Assembly: GCF_009758015.1 (NCBI RefSeq) | Contig: NZ_WSEL01000003.1 | Coordinates: 2,356,001-2,420,000, forward strand | Length of the DNA stretch: 64,000 nt | Reading direction: 5' to 3' | Source: Ramlibacter pinisoli | GTDB taxonomy: Bacteria > Pseudomonadota > Gammaproteobacteria > Burkholderiales > Burkholderiaceae_C | Shown: positions 25,524 to 35,857 of the stretch, piece after piece | Numbering within the stretch: the stretch's first letter is position 1 | Layout: every line of letters begins with the position of its first letter | Notes under the pieces: model-generated | The model's database searches: none | What the model saw: only the letters and a program-made list of their open reading frames with translations | Told to the model about the DNA's origin: nothing | Position numbers and translations under genes: made by a program

Positions 25524-25892
25524 TCAGAGGCCCGGCGGGATCTCGAGCGGGTCGTTGCGCGGCAGCTCGGGACCGGTGCCGTACTCGTTGGCCGGACCGG
25601 TGGGTTGCACGAGCCAGTAGATCATCAGCGCCCAGCCGATCAGCGGGATGAACCAGACCAGCTGGAACCAGCCGCTCTTGCCGATGTCGTGCAGGCGGCG
25701 GGTGCCCACCGCGAGCGACGGCAACAGCACCGCCACCCCGACGAGCGCGTTGAGCACGTCGCTGAACATCGCCGCGACCACGGACACCAGGAAATAGAAC
25801 AGCGCGAACCACCAGTACTCCGGCCGGCTCGCGCGCCCGTTGAACGCCGCGTACTTGCGCAGGCAGGTCTTGATCGACTCAACGAAATCCAT
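25524..25892 (-). CDS. DUF805 family membrane protein
   Basis: This 122-residue inner-membrane protein shows the family opening KYAAFNGRASRPEYWWFALF (about 13-32), followed by three hydrophobic segments and the conserved TRRLHDIGKSGWFQL (about 64-78). The C-terminal tail is Pro-rich and soluble. DUF805 proteins are widespread small membrane proteins without a settled function. It is convergent with groEL, and 51 bases separate it from pgi, which is on the same strand. Confidence 0.9.
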   Translation of the reverse strand: MDFVESIKTCLRKYAAFNGRASRPEYWWFALFYFLVSVVAAMFSDVLNALVGVAVLLPSLAVGTRRLHDIGKSGWFQLVWFIPLIGWALMIYWLVQPTGPANEYGTGPELPRNDPLEIPPGL

Positions 25893-25943
25893 GCAGTCCC
25901 TCCTCCGGGCACCAGCGCCCGGTCCGGATCATAGGACCGCCGC

Positions 25944-27494
25944 TCAGCCCCGCAAGCGCGCGACCAGCGCGGCCGTCGACGCATCCAGCCCGGCCACGTC
26001 GCCCGATGCCAGGCGCGGTGCGATGTCCCTGGCCAGCACCTTGCCGAGCTCCACGCCCCACTGGTCGAAGCTGTTGATGCCCCACAGCGCGCCGGCGAAG
26101 AAGACGCGGTGCTCGTAAAGCGCGATCAGCGCCCCCAGGCTGGCCGGATCGAGCCGCTCCAGCAGCAGCATGGTGCTCGGCCGGTTGCCGGGAAAGTGCT
26201 TGTGGCCGCCGGGGTCGGCCTTGCCGAGCATCAGCGCCTGGGCCTGGGCCAGCACGTTGGCCAGCAGCTGCGGCTGGTGGCCGGGCAGGTCATGGGCCGC
26301 CTCGCGCGCCGCGATGAACTCCACCGGCACCACGTCCGTGCCCTGGTGCAGCATCTGGAAGTAGGCGTGCTGGCCGTTGGTGCCGGGCTCGCCCCACACC
26401 ACCGGCGCGGTGGCGAACGGCAGCACCCGGCCCTGGCGGTCGACCCGCTTGCCGTTGCTCTCCATCTCGAGCTGCTGCAGGTAGGCAGGCAAGCGCCGCA
26501 GGGCGCTGTGGTACGGCGCCACGCTGCGACTGGTGAAGCCATGGAAGTTGCGGTACCAGACATCCAGCAGGGCCAGCCGCAGCGGCAGGTTGCCCTCCAG
26601 CGGCGCGGCTCGCACGTGCTCGTCCATGGCGTGCGCGCCGGCCAGCAGCGCGCGGAAGCCGGCGCCGCCGATCGCGATGGCGACCGGCAGGCCGATGGCC
26701 GACCAGAGCGAATAGCGGCCGCCCACCCAGTCCCAGAAGCCGAAGGTGCGCTCGATGCCGAACTCGGCGGCGGCCTGCACGTTGGTGGTGAGGGCGGCGA
26801 AATGCCGCGCAACGTCGCTGCCGCCAGCCTGCGTGAACCACTGCCGCGCCGAGCGGGCATTGGTCATGGTCTCGATGGTGGTGAAGGTCTTGGAGGCGAC
26901 CAGGAACAGCGTGCTCTCCGGCCGCAGTCCGCGCAGCACCGCGGCCAGTTCATGGCCGTCGACGTTGGAGACGAAGTGGAAGCGCTTGCCCGGCGTGACC
27001 AGGGTGTCGAGCGCCAGCACGGCCATCTGCGGCCCCAGGTCGGAGCCGCCGATGCCGATGTTGACCACGTCGGTGATCGCGGCGTCGGCGCGCACCTGGT
27101 CGGCGAACGCCAGCATCGCCCGCTGCGTGCCGTGCACTTGGGCGAGGTCGCCGGCCAGCGCCGGGTCGACGCGGGCGCCCTCGGGTGTGCGCAGCAGCCA
27201 GTGCATGACGGCGCGCTCCTCGGTCGCGTTGATCCGCTCGCCGCGGAACAGGGCATCGCGCTGCGCTTCCAGCGCGCACTCGCGCGCCAGTTGCAGCAGC
27301 AGCTGCTGCGCCTGTGCGTCGACCAGGTTCTTCGACAGGTCGGCGAACACGTGCGGCGCCTGCAGGCTGAAGGCTGCGACCCGCCCGGCGTCCAGCGCCT
27401 GGCGCAGGTCGAACTGCCGGCCGGCGCCCTGGTGGTGGCGTTGCAGCGCCGCCCAGGCGCCGGTCTCGTCGCAACGCGGGAACGCGGCTGCCAT
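25944..27494 (-). CDS. pgi: Glucose-6-phosphate isomerase
   Basis: This 516-residue enzyme interconverts glucose-6-phosphate and fructose-6-phosphate. Visible motifs are FADLSKNLVD (about 70-79), NIGIGGSDLGP (about 143-153), ASKTFTTIETM (about 204-214), and VVWGEPGTNGQHAYFQMLHQ near 340-359 containing the catalytic glutamate and a histidine. Start ATG 27494 is two bases from the stop of tal, so the two form an operon. Length is slightly below E. coli Pgi (549). Confidence 0.96.
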   Translation of the reverse strand: MAAAFPRCDETGAWAALQRHHQGAGRQFDLRQALDAGRVAAFSLQAPHVFADLSKNLVDAQAQQLLLQLARECALEAQRDALFRGERINATEERAVMHWLLRTPEGARVDPALAGDLAQVHGTQRAMLAFADQVRADAAITDVVNIGIGGSDLGPQMAVLALDTLVTPGKRFHFVSNVDGHELAAVLRGLRPESTLFLVASKTFTTIETMTNARSARQWFTQAGGSDVARHFAALTTNVQAAAEFGIERTFGFWDWVGGRYSLWSAIGLPVAIAIGGAGFRALLAGAHAMDEHVRAAPLEGNLPLRLALLDVWYRNFHGFTSRSVAPYHSALRRLPAYLQQLEMESNGKRVDRQGRVLPFATAPVVWGEPGTNGQHAYFQMLHQGTDVVPVEFIAAREAAHDLPGHQPQLLANVLAQAQALMLGKADPGGHKHFPGNRPSTMLLLERLDPASLGALIALYEHRVFFAGALWGINSFDQWGVELGKVLARDIAPRLASGDVAGLDASTAALVARLRG

Positions 27495-27496
27495 GC

Positions 27497-28456
27497 TCAG
27501 GCCGCCTTCATCAGCTTCTCGAGCTTGACGGCGTCGGCGGCAAAGGACCGGATGCCCTCGGCCAGCTTCTCGGTCGCCATCGCGTCTTCGTTCAGGGCGT
27601 AGCGGAAGCCCGCCTCGTCGAAGTTCACCGGCGGCAGGTCGAGCGCCCGGGCCTGCTGCGGGTCGAGCGCGCGCGCCAGTGGCGCCTCGGCCGTGGCCAG
27701 CTGCGCGAGCAGCTCGGGGCTGATGGTCAGCAGGTCGCAGCCGGCCAGCGCCTGGATCTGCCCGGTGTTGCGGAAGCTCGCCCCCATCACCTCGGTGGCG
27801 ATGCCGAAGTGCTTGTAGTGCAGGTAGATCTGCCGCACCGACTGCACGCCGGGATCGTTCGGGCCGGCGCTCGCGGCCTCGTCCCAGGCGCTGCCGGCGG
27901 ACTTCTTGTACCAGTCGTAGATGCGGCCGACGAAGGGCGAGATCAGCCGCACCTTGGCCTGGCCGCAGGCCACCGCCTGGCAAAACGAGAACAGCAGCGT
28001 CAGGTTGGTGTGGATGCCGCGCCGCTCCAGCCGCGCCGCCGCCTGGATGCCTTCCCAGGTGGACGCGACCTTGACCAGCACGCGCTCGACCGGCACGCCC
28101 TCGGCCTGGTAGAGCTCGATGATGCGCTCGGCGCGCGCCACCGTCGCCTCGGTGTCAAAGCTCAGTCGCGCATCGACCTCGGTGGACACCCGGCCCGGGA
28201 TGATGGACAGGATCTCGCGGCCGAACTGCACCAGCAGCCGGTCCATGGCCTCGTCGAGCGGCCGGCTGCCGAAGCGGCTCATCGTGTCGCGCAGCAAGGG
28301 GGCGTACTCGGGCTTCTGCACCGCCTTGAGGATGAGCGAGGGGTTGGTGGTGGCATCCTGGGGCCGGTACTGCGCCAGTTGCCGGAAGTCACCCGTGTCC
28401 GCGACCACGGTGGTGAACTGCTTGAGGGCCTCGAGTTGGTTCATGGTGAGGGTCAT
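27497..28456 (-). CDS. tal: Transaldolase
   Basis: This enzyme moves a dihydroxyacetone unit between sugar phosphates in the non-oxidative pentose phosphate pathway. It is 319 residues from ATG 28456, or 315 from the ATG at 28444, which gives the more typical start [18 protein letters not shown]. The Schiff-base lysine is K129 in [11 protein letters not shown], and the ATTNPSL motif (about 35-41) is present. It is divergent to zwf with 77 bases between, so both pathways' genes may share regulation. Confidence 0.96.
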   Translation of the reverse strand: MTLTMNQLEALKQFTTVVADTGDFRQLAQYRPQDATTNPSLILKAVQKPEYAPLLRDTMSRFGSRPLDEAMDRLLVQFGREILSIIPGRVSTEVDARLSFDTEATVARAERIIELYQAEGVPVERVLVKVASTWEGIQAAARLERRGIHTNLTLLFSFCQAVACGQAKVRLISPFVGRIYDWYKKSAGSAWDEAASAGPNDPGVQSVRQIYLHYKHFGIATEVMGASFRNTGQIQALAGCDLLTISPELLAQLATAEAPLARALDPQQARALDLPPVNFDEAGFRYALNEDAMATEKLAEGIRSFAADAVKLEKLMKAA

Positions 28457-28533
28457 TATGGGAGGAACACGGCGGCCGCGGCCGTCCAGCCGGAACCACG
28501 CTACATTGGGGTTTCCTTCTTCATCCCTCACCC

Positions 28534-29988
28534 ATGAGCTTCGACCTCGTCCTCTTCGGCGGCACGGGCGACCTGGCGTGGCGCAAGCTGATGCCGGCGC
28601 TGTTCCAGGCGTTCCGCCACGGCACGCTGCCGGCCGACGGCCGCATCATCGGCGTGGCCCGCGATGACCTCAGCAACGAGCAGTACCGGGCCCTGATCCA
28701 GCAGCGCTTCGCGCAGGTCGACCTGGCCAAGCGGCCGAGCGACGAGGAATTCGGCCGCTTTGCCGAGCTGCTGCAGTTCCAGCGACTGGACCTGTCCAAG
28801 CCGCAGGACTATGGCCGCCTGAAGGACCGGCTGCAGCAGCGCAACGCCGACACGGTGGTGATGTACGTCGCGACCGCGCCCACGCTGTTCACGACGGTGT
28901 GCGAACAGCTGGCCGTCGCCGGCCTGAACACGCCCGCCACCCGCATCGTGCTGGAGAAGCCGCTCGGCCACGACGTCGCGTCCAACCGCCAGATCAACGA
29001 GACGGTGCTGCGCGGCTTCAGCGAGCAGCAGGTGTTCCGCATCGACCACTACCTGGGCAAGCCGTCGGTGCAGAACCTGTTCGCGCTGCGCTTCGGAAAC
29101 TCGCTGTTCGAGCCCCTCTGGCGGCGCGAGCACATCTCCAACATCCAGGTCACGATCGCCGAGGACCTGGGCGTCGAAAAGCGCGGGGCCTTCTACGAAA
29201 GCACCGGCGCGCTGCGCGACATGGTGCAGAACCACGCCCTGCAGCTGGTGTGCGCGCTGGCCATGGAGCCGCCCATCAGCGCCGACGCCGACGCCCTGCG
29301 CGACGAGAAGCTCAAGGTGCTGCGCTCGCTGCGCCCGTGGACGACCGAGGCGATCGGGCAGTTCGCCGTGCGCGGCCAGTACGGGCCCGGCACGGTGGGC
29401 GGCGAACCGGTGCCCGGCTACCGCAGCGAGCCCGGCGTGGGCGCGGAGAGCACCACCGAGACCTTCGTCGCGCTGCGCGCGGTGATCGCCAACTGGCGCT
29501 GGGCCGGCGTGCCGTTCTACATCCGCACCGGCAAGCGGCTGGCGGCGCGCGACGCCCACATCGTGGTCAATTTCCGGCCGGCGCCGCACGCCATCTTCCG
29601 CACCCCGCTGGGCGAGGCCAACCGGCTGGTCATCACCCTGCAGCCGCGCGACGGCCTGCAGCTGCACCTGCTGGCGCAGGGCCAGGAGAACCGCCGCCAG
29701 GGCCAGTCGCTCACGCCGGTGCACCTGGACCTGGACTTCGACAAGCGCTTCGGCTCCGAGCGGGTCGGCGCCTACGAACGGCTGCTGCTCGACGTCATCG
29801 ACGGCCGGCTCAACCTGTTCGTGCGCAGCGACGAGCAGGAGGCGGCCTGGCGCTGGGTCGAGCCGCTGCTGGACGCCTGGCAGGGCAACGACAACGGCCT
29901 GCGGCCCTACACGGCCGGCAGCTGGGGCCCCAGCGCCGCCTCGGCCATGATCGCGCGCGACGGCTTCTGCTGGAGCGAGGAATGCTAG
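28534..29988 (+). CDS. zwf: Glucose-6-phosphate 1-dehydrogenase
   Basis: This 484-residue cytoplasmic enzyme oxidises glucose-6-phosphate to 6-phosphogluconolactone with NADP or NAD. The cofactor motif [11 protein letters not shown] starts at residue 9 and the active-site RIDHYLGK with the key histidine lies near 169-176. [11 protein letters not shown] and NHALQL are typical. It is followed by 25 bases and then a convergent transporter gene. No pgl or edd is seen next to it. Confidence 0.96.
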   Translation: MSFDLVLFGGTGDLAWRKLMPALFQAFRHGTLPADGRIIGVARDDLSNEQYRALIQQRFAQVDLAKRPSDEEFGRFAELLQFQRLDLSKPQDYGRLKDRLQQRNADTVVMYVATAPTLFTTVCEQLAVAGLNTPATRIVLEKPLGHDVASNRQINETVLRGFSEQQVFRIDHYLGKPSVQNLFALRFGNSLFEPLWRREHISNIQVTIAEDLGVEKRGAFYESTGALRDMVQNHALQLVCALAMEPPISADADALRDEKLKVLRSLRPWTTEAIGQFAVRGQYGPGTVGGEPVPGYRSEPGVGAESTTETFVALRAVIANWRWAGVPFYIRTGKRLAARDAHIVVNFRPAPHAIFRTPLGEANRLVITLQPRDGLQLHLLAQGQENRRQGQSLTPVHLDLDFDKRFGSERVGAYERLLLDVIDGRLNLFVRSDEQEAAWRWVEPLLDAWQGNDNGLRPYTAGSWGPSAASAMIARDGFCWSEEC

Positions 29989-30013
29989 GCCGCGGCCGGC
30001 CCGCGCCGCCGCG

Positions 30014-31078
30014 CTAGATCCGGCCCTCTTGCACCGCGTGGCAGGCCACGCGGATGCCACCGATCGACAGCAGCGCCGGCCGCTCGGCGCGGCAGCGCTC
30101 GTTGGCATGCGGGCAGCGCGGGTTGAAGGCGCAACCGGGCGGCGGGTTGAGCGGATTGGGCACCTCGCCCTGCACCGGCGTGCGGGCCCGGCCGGTGTCG
30201 TGCATCTTCGGGATCGCGTCCAGCAGCATGCGCGTGTACGGATGGCGCGGGTTGCCGAACAGCTGGTGCTTGCCCGCCACCTCGACCAGCCGCCCCAGGT
30301 ACATGACGCCGACCCGGTCGCTGACGTGGCGCACCACCGCCAGGTTGTGCGAGATGAACAGGTACGTGAGGCCGTGCCGGCGCTGCAGGTCCTTCATGAT
30401 GTTCAGGACCTGGGCCTGCACGCTGACGTCGAGCGCCGAGGTGGGCTCGTCGCAGACCAGGAAGTCCGGCTGCGTGGCCAGCGCGCGCGCGATGGAGATG
30501 CGCTGGCGCTGGCCGCCGGAGAACTGGTGCGGGTACTTGACCATGTCCAGCGGCGACAGCCCGACGCTCTGCAGCAGCTGGCCGACCCGCTCGTCCAGCT
30601 CGCCCTGCCCGGCCAGCAGGCCGTGCTCGCGCAGCGGCTCGGCCACGATGTCACGGACCTTCCAGCGCGGGTTGAGGCTGGCGTAGGGGTCCTGGAAGAT
30701 CATCTGGATGCGCCGCCGCAAGTGCCGCCCCTGGCCGGTGCGGAAGGCCGCGTGCGCGTCCTGGCCGTCGAAGGTGAAGCCGCCGCGGGTGGGCTCGTAC
30801 AGCCCGACCAGCAGCCGCGCCACCGTGCTCTTGCCGCAGCCGGACTCGCCCACCAGGGCCAGGGTCTGGCCGCGCTCGATCTCGAAGCTGACGCCGTCGA
30901 CGGCGTGCAGCAGCTGGCGCGGCTTGCGTTCCAGCACCCGGTTGAGCCAGGGGGCGGAGACGTCGAAGGTCTTGGCCAGGTCGTGCGCCTGCACCAGCGC
31001 CGAGGAGGCCGCGGACGCGGCCGGCGGCGTGCTGCCGGTGGCCGGCGCCGGCGCGGGCTGCACGAGCGCCGTGCTCAT
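30014..31078 (-). CDS. Dipeptide/oligopeptide ABC transporter ATPase, DppF/OppF type
   Basis: This 354-residue cytoplasmic ATPase has an Ala/Pro-rich N-terminal extension of about 30 residues. Walker [10 protein letters not shown], signature [15 protein letters not shown] and Walker [15 protein letters not shown] follow in order. The C-terminal oligopeptide-transporter tail has [15 protein letters not shown]. Start ATG 31078 overlaps the stop of the DppD-type gene (ATGA). It is the last gene of a seven-gene operon for import of short peptides or related amides. Confidence 0.93.
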   Translation of the reverse strand: MSTALVQPAPAPATGSTPPAASAASSALVQAHDLAKTFDVSAPWLNRVLERKPRQLLHAVDGVSFEIERGQTLALVGESGCGKSTVARLLVGLYEPTRGGFTFDGQDAHAAFRTGQGRHLRRRIQMIFQDPYASLNPRWKVRDIVAEPLREHGLLAGQGELDERVGQLLQSVGLSPLDMVKYPHQFSGGQRQRISIARALATQPDFLVCDEPTSALDVSVQAQVLNIMKDLQRRHGLTYLFISHNLAVVRHVSDRVGVMYLGRLVEVAGKHQLFGNPRHPYTRMLLDAIPKMHDTGRARTPVQGEVPNPLNPPPGCAFNPRCPHANERCRAERPALLSIGGIRVACHAVQEGRI

Positions 31079-32052
31079 GCAGCCACCCCCGCGTGGGCAT
31101 CGTGCAGCCAGCAGGCGGCGCGCGTCGCGCCGGCCGCCAGCAGCTCGGGCCGCTCGCGCGTGCAGCGCTCGAAGGCGCGCGGGCAGCGCGGGTTGTAGGG
31201 ACAGCCGGGCGGGATGGCGTTGAGCCGCGGCATGGCGCCATCGATCTGGTTCAGGCGCTCGCGCTCGCTGTCCATGTCGGGGATGGAGGCCATCAGCCCC
31301 ATGGTGTAGGGATGGGCCGGCTGGTGGATGACCTCGTGCACCGGCCCGATCTCGGCGATGCGGCCGGCGTACATGACGGCGACGCGGTCGCAGGTCTCGG
31401 CGATGACACCCATGTCGTGCGTGATGAGCATCACCGCCGCCCCCCGGTCGCGGCAGATGCGCTTGAGCAGCTGGATGATCTGCGCCTGGATGGAGACGTC
31501 GAGCGCGGTGGTGGGCTCGTCGGCGACGATGAGTTTCGGCTCGGCCGCCAGCGCCAGGGCGATCACCACCCGCTGGCGCATGCCGCCGGAGAACTGGTGC
31601 GGGAAGTGGTCGATGCGCTCGGCCGCGGCCGGGATGCCGGTGTCGTCGAGCAGCCCGATGGCGCGCCGCCGCGCCTCGGCGCCGTCGACCGGCAGGTGGG
31701 CCTGGATGGTCTCGACCAGCTGGCGGCCGATGGTGTACAGCGGGTTCAGCGAGGTCAGCGGGTCCTGGAAGATGGCGCCGATCTTGCGGCCGCGGATGTG
31801 CCGCATCTGCTCGTGGCGCAGGTTGTCGATGCGCTGGCCGTCCAGCAGGATGCGGCCCGAGGCCACCCGCCCGGGCGGCTCGAGCAGGCCGATGATGGAG
31901 GCGCCGGTCAGGCTCTTGCCGGCCCCGGACTCGCCCACCACGCCCAGGATCTCGCCCGGTGCGATGGAAAACGAGATGTCGTCCAGCGCGCGCAGCGTGC
32001 CGCGGCGGCCGGGAAATTCGACGACGAGGTTCTGGACGTCCAGCAGCGACAT
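31075..32052 (-). CDS. Dipeptide/oligopeptide ABC transporter ATPase, DppD/OppD type
   Basis: This 325-residue ATPase pairs with the DppF-type subunit. Walker [12 protein letters not shown] contains the usual lysine followed by serine, and the signature [16 protein letters not shown] and Walker [15 protein letters not shown] are intact. [15 protein letters not shown] marks the C-terminal domain of this subfamily. Its start overlaps the last base of the permease stop. Confidence 0.93.
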   Translation of the reverse strand: MSLLDVQNLVVEFPGRRGTLRALDDISFSIAPGEILGVVGESGAGKSLTGASIIGLLEPPGRVASGRILLDGQRIDNLRHEQMRHIRGRKIGAIFQDPLTSLNPLYTIGRQLVETIQAHLPVDGAEARRRAIGLLDDTGIPAAAERIDHFPHQFSGGMRQRVVIALALAAEPKLIVADEPTTALDVSIQAQIIQLLKRICRDRGAAVMLITHDMGVIAETCDRVAVMYAGRIAEIGPVHEVIHQPAHPYTMGLMASIPDMDSERERLNQIDGAMPRLNAIPPGCPYNPRCPRAFERCTRERPELLAAGATRAACWLHDAHAGVAA

Positions 32053-32963
32053 CAGCGCAGCCTCGGGTTGAGCGCGTCGCGCAGCCAGTCACCCAGCAGG
32101 TTCACCGACAGCGCGATCAGGATGAGCATGAGGCCGGGGAAGATGGTGATCCACCACTCGCCGGAGAACAGGTAGTCGTTGCCGACGCGGATCAGCGTGC
32201 CCAGCGACGGCGAGGTGGGCGGCACCCCCACCCCCAGGAACGACAGCGTGGCCTCGGTGATGATGGCCGTGGCCACGTGGATGGTGGCCAGCACCAGCAC
32301 CGGGCCGGTGACGTTGGGCAGCACGTGGCGCAGCATGATGTGGATCGGCGCCACGCCGGTGACGCGGGCGGCCTGCACGTATTCTTTGTTGCGCTCGACC
32401 ATGGTGGAGCCGCGCACCGTCCGTGCGTACTGCACCCAGCCGGTCAGCGTGATGGCGATGATCAGCACGCCGAACGCCACGGAGGTGTGGGCGTTCGGGA
32501 ACAGGGCGCGGCCGACGCCGGCGATCAGCAGCGCGACCAGGATGGCGGGAAAGCTGAGCATCACGTCGCACAGCCGCATCAGGACGCTGTCGATCCAGCC
32601 GCCCTTGAAGCCGGCCAGCAGCCCGAGCGCGACGCCGATGACGGTGGACAGCAGCACCGAGGCCAGGCCCACGATCAGCGAGATGCGGGCCCCGAACATC
32701 AGCACCGACAGGATGTCGCGGCCCTGGTCGTCGGTGCCCAGCAGGTACTTGGTGCTGCCCTCCGGGGCCCAGGCCGGCGGCAGGCGGGCGTCGGACAGCA
32801 CCAGCGTGGTGAGGTCGAACGGGTTGTGCGGCGCCACGAAATCGGCGAAAACGGCGCAGAAGGCGCAGACGAAGGCGATCGCCGCCGCCACCATCGCCAT
32901 GGGCGAGGTGCGGAAGCTGTAGCCGATGTCGCTGTCGAACCAGCGGGCGAGGGTCTGTCGCAT
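32052..32963 (-). CDS. Dipeptide/oligopeptide ABC transporter permease, DppC type
   Basis: This 303-residue inner-membrane protein has about six membrane segments. The N-terminal OppC_N-type region ([22 protein letters not shown]) is followed by [20 protein letters not shown], the family hallmark, and by the cytoplasmic loop [20 protein letters not shown] that contacts the ATPases. It forms the channel with the DppB-type permease encoded four genes upstream in transcription order, separated by the amidohydrolase and a binding protein. Confidence 0.93.
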   Translation of the reverse strand: MRQTLARWFDSDIGYSFRTSPMAMVAAAIAFVCAFCAVFADFVAPHNPFDLTTLVLSDARLPPAWAPEGSTKYLLGTDDQGRDILSVLMFGARISLIVGLASVLLSTVIGVALGLLAGFKGGWIDSVLMRLCDVMLSFPAILVALLIAGVGRALFPNAHTSVAFGVLIIAITLTGWVQYARTVRGSTMVERNKEYVQAARVTGVAPIHIMLRHVLPNVTGPVLVLATIHVATAIITEATLSFLGVGVPPTSPSLGTLIRVGNDYLFSGEWWITIFPGLMLILIALSVNLLGDWLRDALNPRLR

Positions 32964-33022
32964 GGGGGTGGGGCGCCACGCCGCGGTCCCTGCTCGGGGC
33001 CGCAGCGTGTCGCGTCAGCCGG

Positions 33023-34597
33023 TCACTTCTTGATGGAGATCCACTTGAAGGGCATGTAGTTGTCGGCCCGCTGGGTGAGGGTCACCTTGCGCGACGTGCC
33101 CCAGGCCAGCGCCTGCTGGTGCAGCGGCAGGTGGCCGATGTCGGCCGTGTGCAGCTCGAAGGCCTCCTTGATCATGGCCGAGCGCTTGGGCTGGTTGACC
33201 TCGGACTGGATGGTGCGGATCAGCTGGTCGACCTTGGGATTGCAGTAGGCGCCCAGGTTGAACTGGCCGGCGCCCTTGTCGTCCGGGCAGGCCATCAGCG
33301 CATTCAGGGCGTCATGCGCGTCGTAGGTGCTGGGCGTCCAGCCGAGCAGGTAGAAGCTGGTGTCGCGGCGCAGGATCTTGGGGAAGTAGGTGCCCTTGGT
33401 CTCGGCGGCCAGGTTGATCTTGACGCCGATGCGCGCCAGGTTGGCGGCGACGGTCTGGCAGATCCGCGCGTCGTTGACGTAGCGGTCGTTCGGGCAGTTC
33501 ATCGTGACCTCGAAGCCGCTCGGGTAGCCGGCCTCGGCCAGCAGCTTCTTGGCGCCGTCGGCGTCGAAGGGCAGGCGCTTGTTCAGCTCGGGTACGAAAC
33601 CGTTGACGCCCGGGCCGACCATGAGGGCGGTGGGCTTGGCGGCGCCGCGCATCACCGTCTTCTGGATGCCGTCGACGTCGATGGCCTGGTAGAAGGCCTG
33701 GCGCACGCGCTTGTCCTTGAACGGGTTCTTGCCCTTGACGCTGGAATACAGCAGTTCGTCGCGCTTCTGGTCCATGCCCAGGAAGATGGTGCGCAGCTCG
33801 GGGCCCTGCAGCACCTGCGCCGCCGGCGAGGCGTTGATGCGCTCGATGTCCTGCACCGGCACCGGCTCCATCACGTCGATCTCGCCGGACAGCAGCGCGG
33901 CCACGCGGGTGGCGTCGTTGCCGATCGGCGTGTAGATCACCTCCTGGGCATTGCCGTCGATGGTGCCCCAGTAGTTGCCGTTGCGCACGAAGGTCGTGCG
34001 CACGTTGGGCTGGCGCTCGCGCAGGCGGAACGGGCCGGTGCCGTTGGCGCGGAACGAGGCGGCGTTCTCGATGCCCTTGCGGCGGTCGACCGGGCGCGTG
34101 GCCTGGTTGGTCTCGCACCACTTCTTGCTCAGGATGTAGGTGGTGGTGAGCTGGTTGGGCAGGATGGGGAACGGCGCCTTGGTCTCGATGTCGACCGTGA
34201 GGTCGTTGACCTTGCGAACTTCCTTGATGTCGTTGACGTTGCTCTTGAGGTCGGAGCCTTCGCCGGCGACGCGCTGGAACGAGAAGATGACGTCGTCGGC
34301 CGTGAACGGCGTGCCGTCGTGGAACTGGACGCCCTTGCGCAGCTCGAAGCGCCACACGGTGGGCGAGGTCTGCTTCCAGGACGTGGCCAGCGCCGGCGCC
34401 AGGCTCAGGTCCTTGGCACGGCCGACCAGCGGCTCGTAGACGTTGCCGGTGACCGACAGCTGGAGCGACTCGTTGAGCGAGTGCGGGTCCATCGACAATG
34501 CGTCGCCCTGGTTGGCGACGCGCACGGTCTGCGCCGAGGCGCCCGTGGCCAGCGCCAGCAGCAGCGCGGTGGACAGCAGGGAGGTCTTCATCTTCAT
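33023..34597 (-). CDS. Peptide ABC transporter substrate-binding protein (family 5), copy 1
   Basis: This 524-residue periplasmic receptor has a signal peptide (LLSTALLLALATGASA, cleavage near residue 22). Family 5 features include RFELRKGVQFHDGTPFTADD, QEVIYTPIGNDATRVAALLSGE and DGAKKLLAEAGYPSGF. It is clearly paralogous to the other binding protein of this operon. Two receptors with one channel suggest a broader or two-step substrate range. It is 33 bases after the amidohydrolase gene. Confidence 0.93.
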   Translation of the reverse strand: MKMKTSLLSTALLLALATGASAQTVRVANQGDALSMDPHSLNESLQLSVTGNVYEPLVGRAKDLSLAPALATSWKQTSPTVWRFELRKGVQFHDGTPFTADDVIFSFQRVAGEGSDLKSNVNDIKEVRKVNDLTVDIETKAPFPILPNQLTTTYILSKKWCETNQATRPVDRRKGIENAASFRANGTGPFRLRERQPNVRTTFVRNGNYWGTIDGNAQEVIYTPIGNDATRVAALLSGEIDVMEPVPVQDIERINASPAAQVLQGPELRTIFLGMDQKRDELLYSSVKGKNPFKDKRVRQAFYQAIDVDGIQKTVMRGAAKPTALMVGPGVNGFVPELNKRLPFDADGAKKLLAEAGYPSGFEVTMNCPNDRYVNDARICQTVAANLARIGVKINLAAETKGTYFPKILRRDTSFYLLGWTPSTYDAHDALNALMACPDDKGAGQFNLGAYCNPKVDQLIRTIQSEVNQPKRSAMIKEAFELHTADIGHLPLHQQALAWGTSRKVTLTQRADNYMPFKWISIKK

Positions 34598-34630
34598 TGT
34601 CAGCTCCTTCGGAACGGGTGAGCGGCGGGA

Positions 34631-35857
34631 TCAGGCCGGATGCATCGGCAGGGATTGTTCGACCAGCCCGGCATGCAGTGCCGAGCCCAGGGGCAGGATG
34701 TCGTCGTTGAAGTCGTAGCGCGCGTTGTGCAGCATGCAGCTGCCCTCGCCGCCCTGCCCGATGCGCAGGTAGGCGCCCGGCTTGACCTGCAGCATGAACG
34801 AGAAGTCCTCGGCGCCCATGCTGGGCTCGAGGTCGCGCACCACGTGGTCGGCGCCGACCAGCGATTCGGCCACGTGGGCGGCGAACAGGGCCTCGCGCGC
34901 GCTGTTGGTGGTGGCCGGGTACACGCGCTCGTACTTGACCGAGGCGGTGGCGCCGAACCCCAGCGCGATCGCGCTGCACAGCTCGGTGAGGCGGCGCTCG
35001 ACCAGCTCCTGCACCTCGGAGGTGAAGGTGCGCACCGTGCCCACCAGCAGGGCCTTGCCGGGGATGACGCTCATCGCGTGCACGTCGCCGGCCTGCAAGG
35101 CGCACAGGCTGATGACCGCGCCGTCGACGGGGCGGACGTTGCGCGAGACGATGCTCTGCACGCCGGTGATGATGTGGCCGGCGACCAGCACCGGGTCGAC
35201 CGCCAGGTAGGCGTGGGCGCCGTGGCCGCCCTTGCCGGTGATCTCGATCGTGATCTTGTCGGCGGCCGCCATCATCGGGCCGGGGTTCAGGCCGATGGTG
35301 CCGGGCCGCAGCCCGGGCCAGTTGTGCATGCCGTACACCGCCTCGACCGGGAAGCGGTCGAACAGGCCGTCCTCGATCATGGCGCGCGCGCCGGCGAAGC
35401 CTTCCTCGCCGGGCTGGAAGATCACGACAGCGGTGCCGTCGAAGTTGCGCGTCTCGGCCAGGTAGCGCGCCGCCCCCACCAGCATGGCGGTGTGGCCGTC
35501 GTGGCCGCAGCCGTGCATCATGCCGGCGCGGGTGGAGCGCCAGGCGAACTCGTTGCTCTCGGCCATGGTCAGCGCGTCCATGTCGGCGCGCAGGCCGACC
35601 ATGCGGCCGCTGCCGTTGCGGCGGCCGTGGATGACGCCCACCAGCCCGGTCTTGCCGATGCCGGTGTGGACCTCGTCGACGCCGCAGACCTTCAGCGCCT
35701 CGCGCACCCGCGCCGCCGTGTACACCTCCTCGAATCCCAGCTCGGGGTGGGCATGCAGGTCGCGGCGGAACGCCGTGAGTTCGGGGTGGAACTGCGCGAT
35801 GCGCGCGAATGCCCGGCCGTTGGCCCGGAAGCGCAGGTTGGGAACGGTGCCGAGCAT
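34631..35857 (-). CDS. M20 family amidohydrolase (hippurate hydrolase/aminoacylase type)
   Basis: This 408-residue metallopeptidase-like enzyme cleaves N-acyl amino acids, hippurate or related amides. Metal ligands are apparent in RRDLHAHPELGFEE, MHGCGHDGHTAM (cysteine and two histidines), QPGEEGFAGA with the catalytic glutamate, and the late MHNWPG and GAEDFSF. The ATG at 35857 shares a base with the DppB stop (TGATG), so it is translated with the permease. Its place inside an importer operon implies that it processes the imported compound. The lack of a signal peptide puts it in the cytoplasm. Confidence 0.92.
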   Translation of the reverse strand: MLGTVPNLRFRANGRAFARIAQFHPELTAFRRDLHAHPELGFEEVYTAARVREALKVCGVDEVHTGIGKTGLVGVIHGRRNGSGRMVGLRADMDALTMAESNEFAWRSTRAGMMHGCGHDGHTAMLVGAARYLAETRNFDGTAVVIFQPGEEGFAGARAMIEDGLFDRFPVEAVYGMHNWPGLRPGTIGLNPGPMMAAADKITIEITGKGGHGAHAYLAVDPVLVAGHIITGVQSIVSRNVRPVDGAVISLCALQAGDVHAMSVIPGKALLVGTVRTFTSEVQELVERRLTELCSAIALGFGATASVKYERVYPATTNSAREALFAAHVAESLVGADHVVRDLEPSMGAEDFSFMLQVKPGAYLRIGQGGEGSCMLHNARYDFNDDILPLGSALHAGLVEQSLPMHPA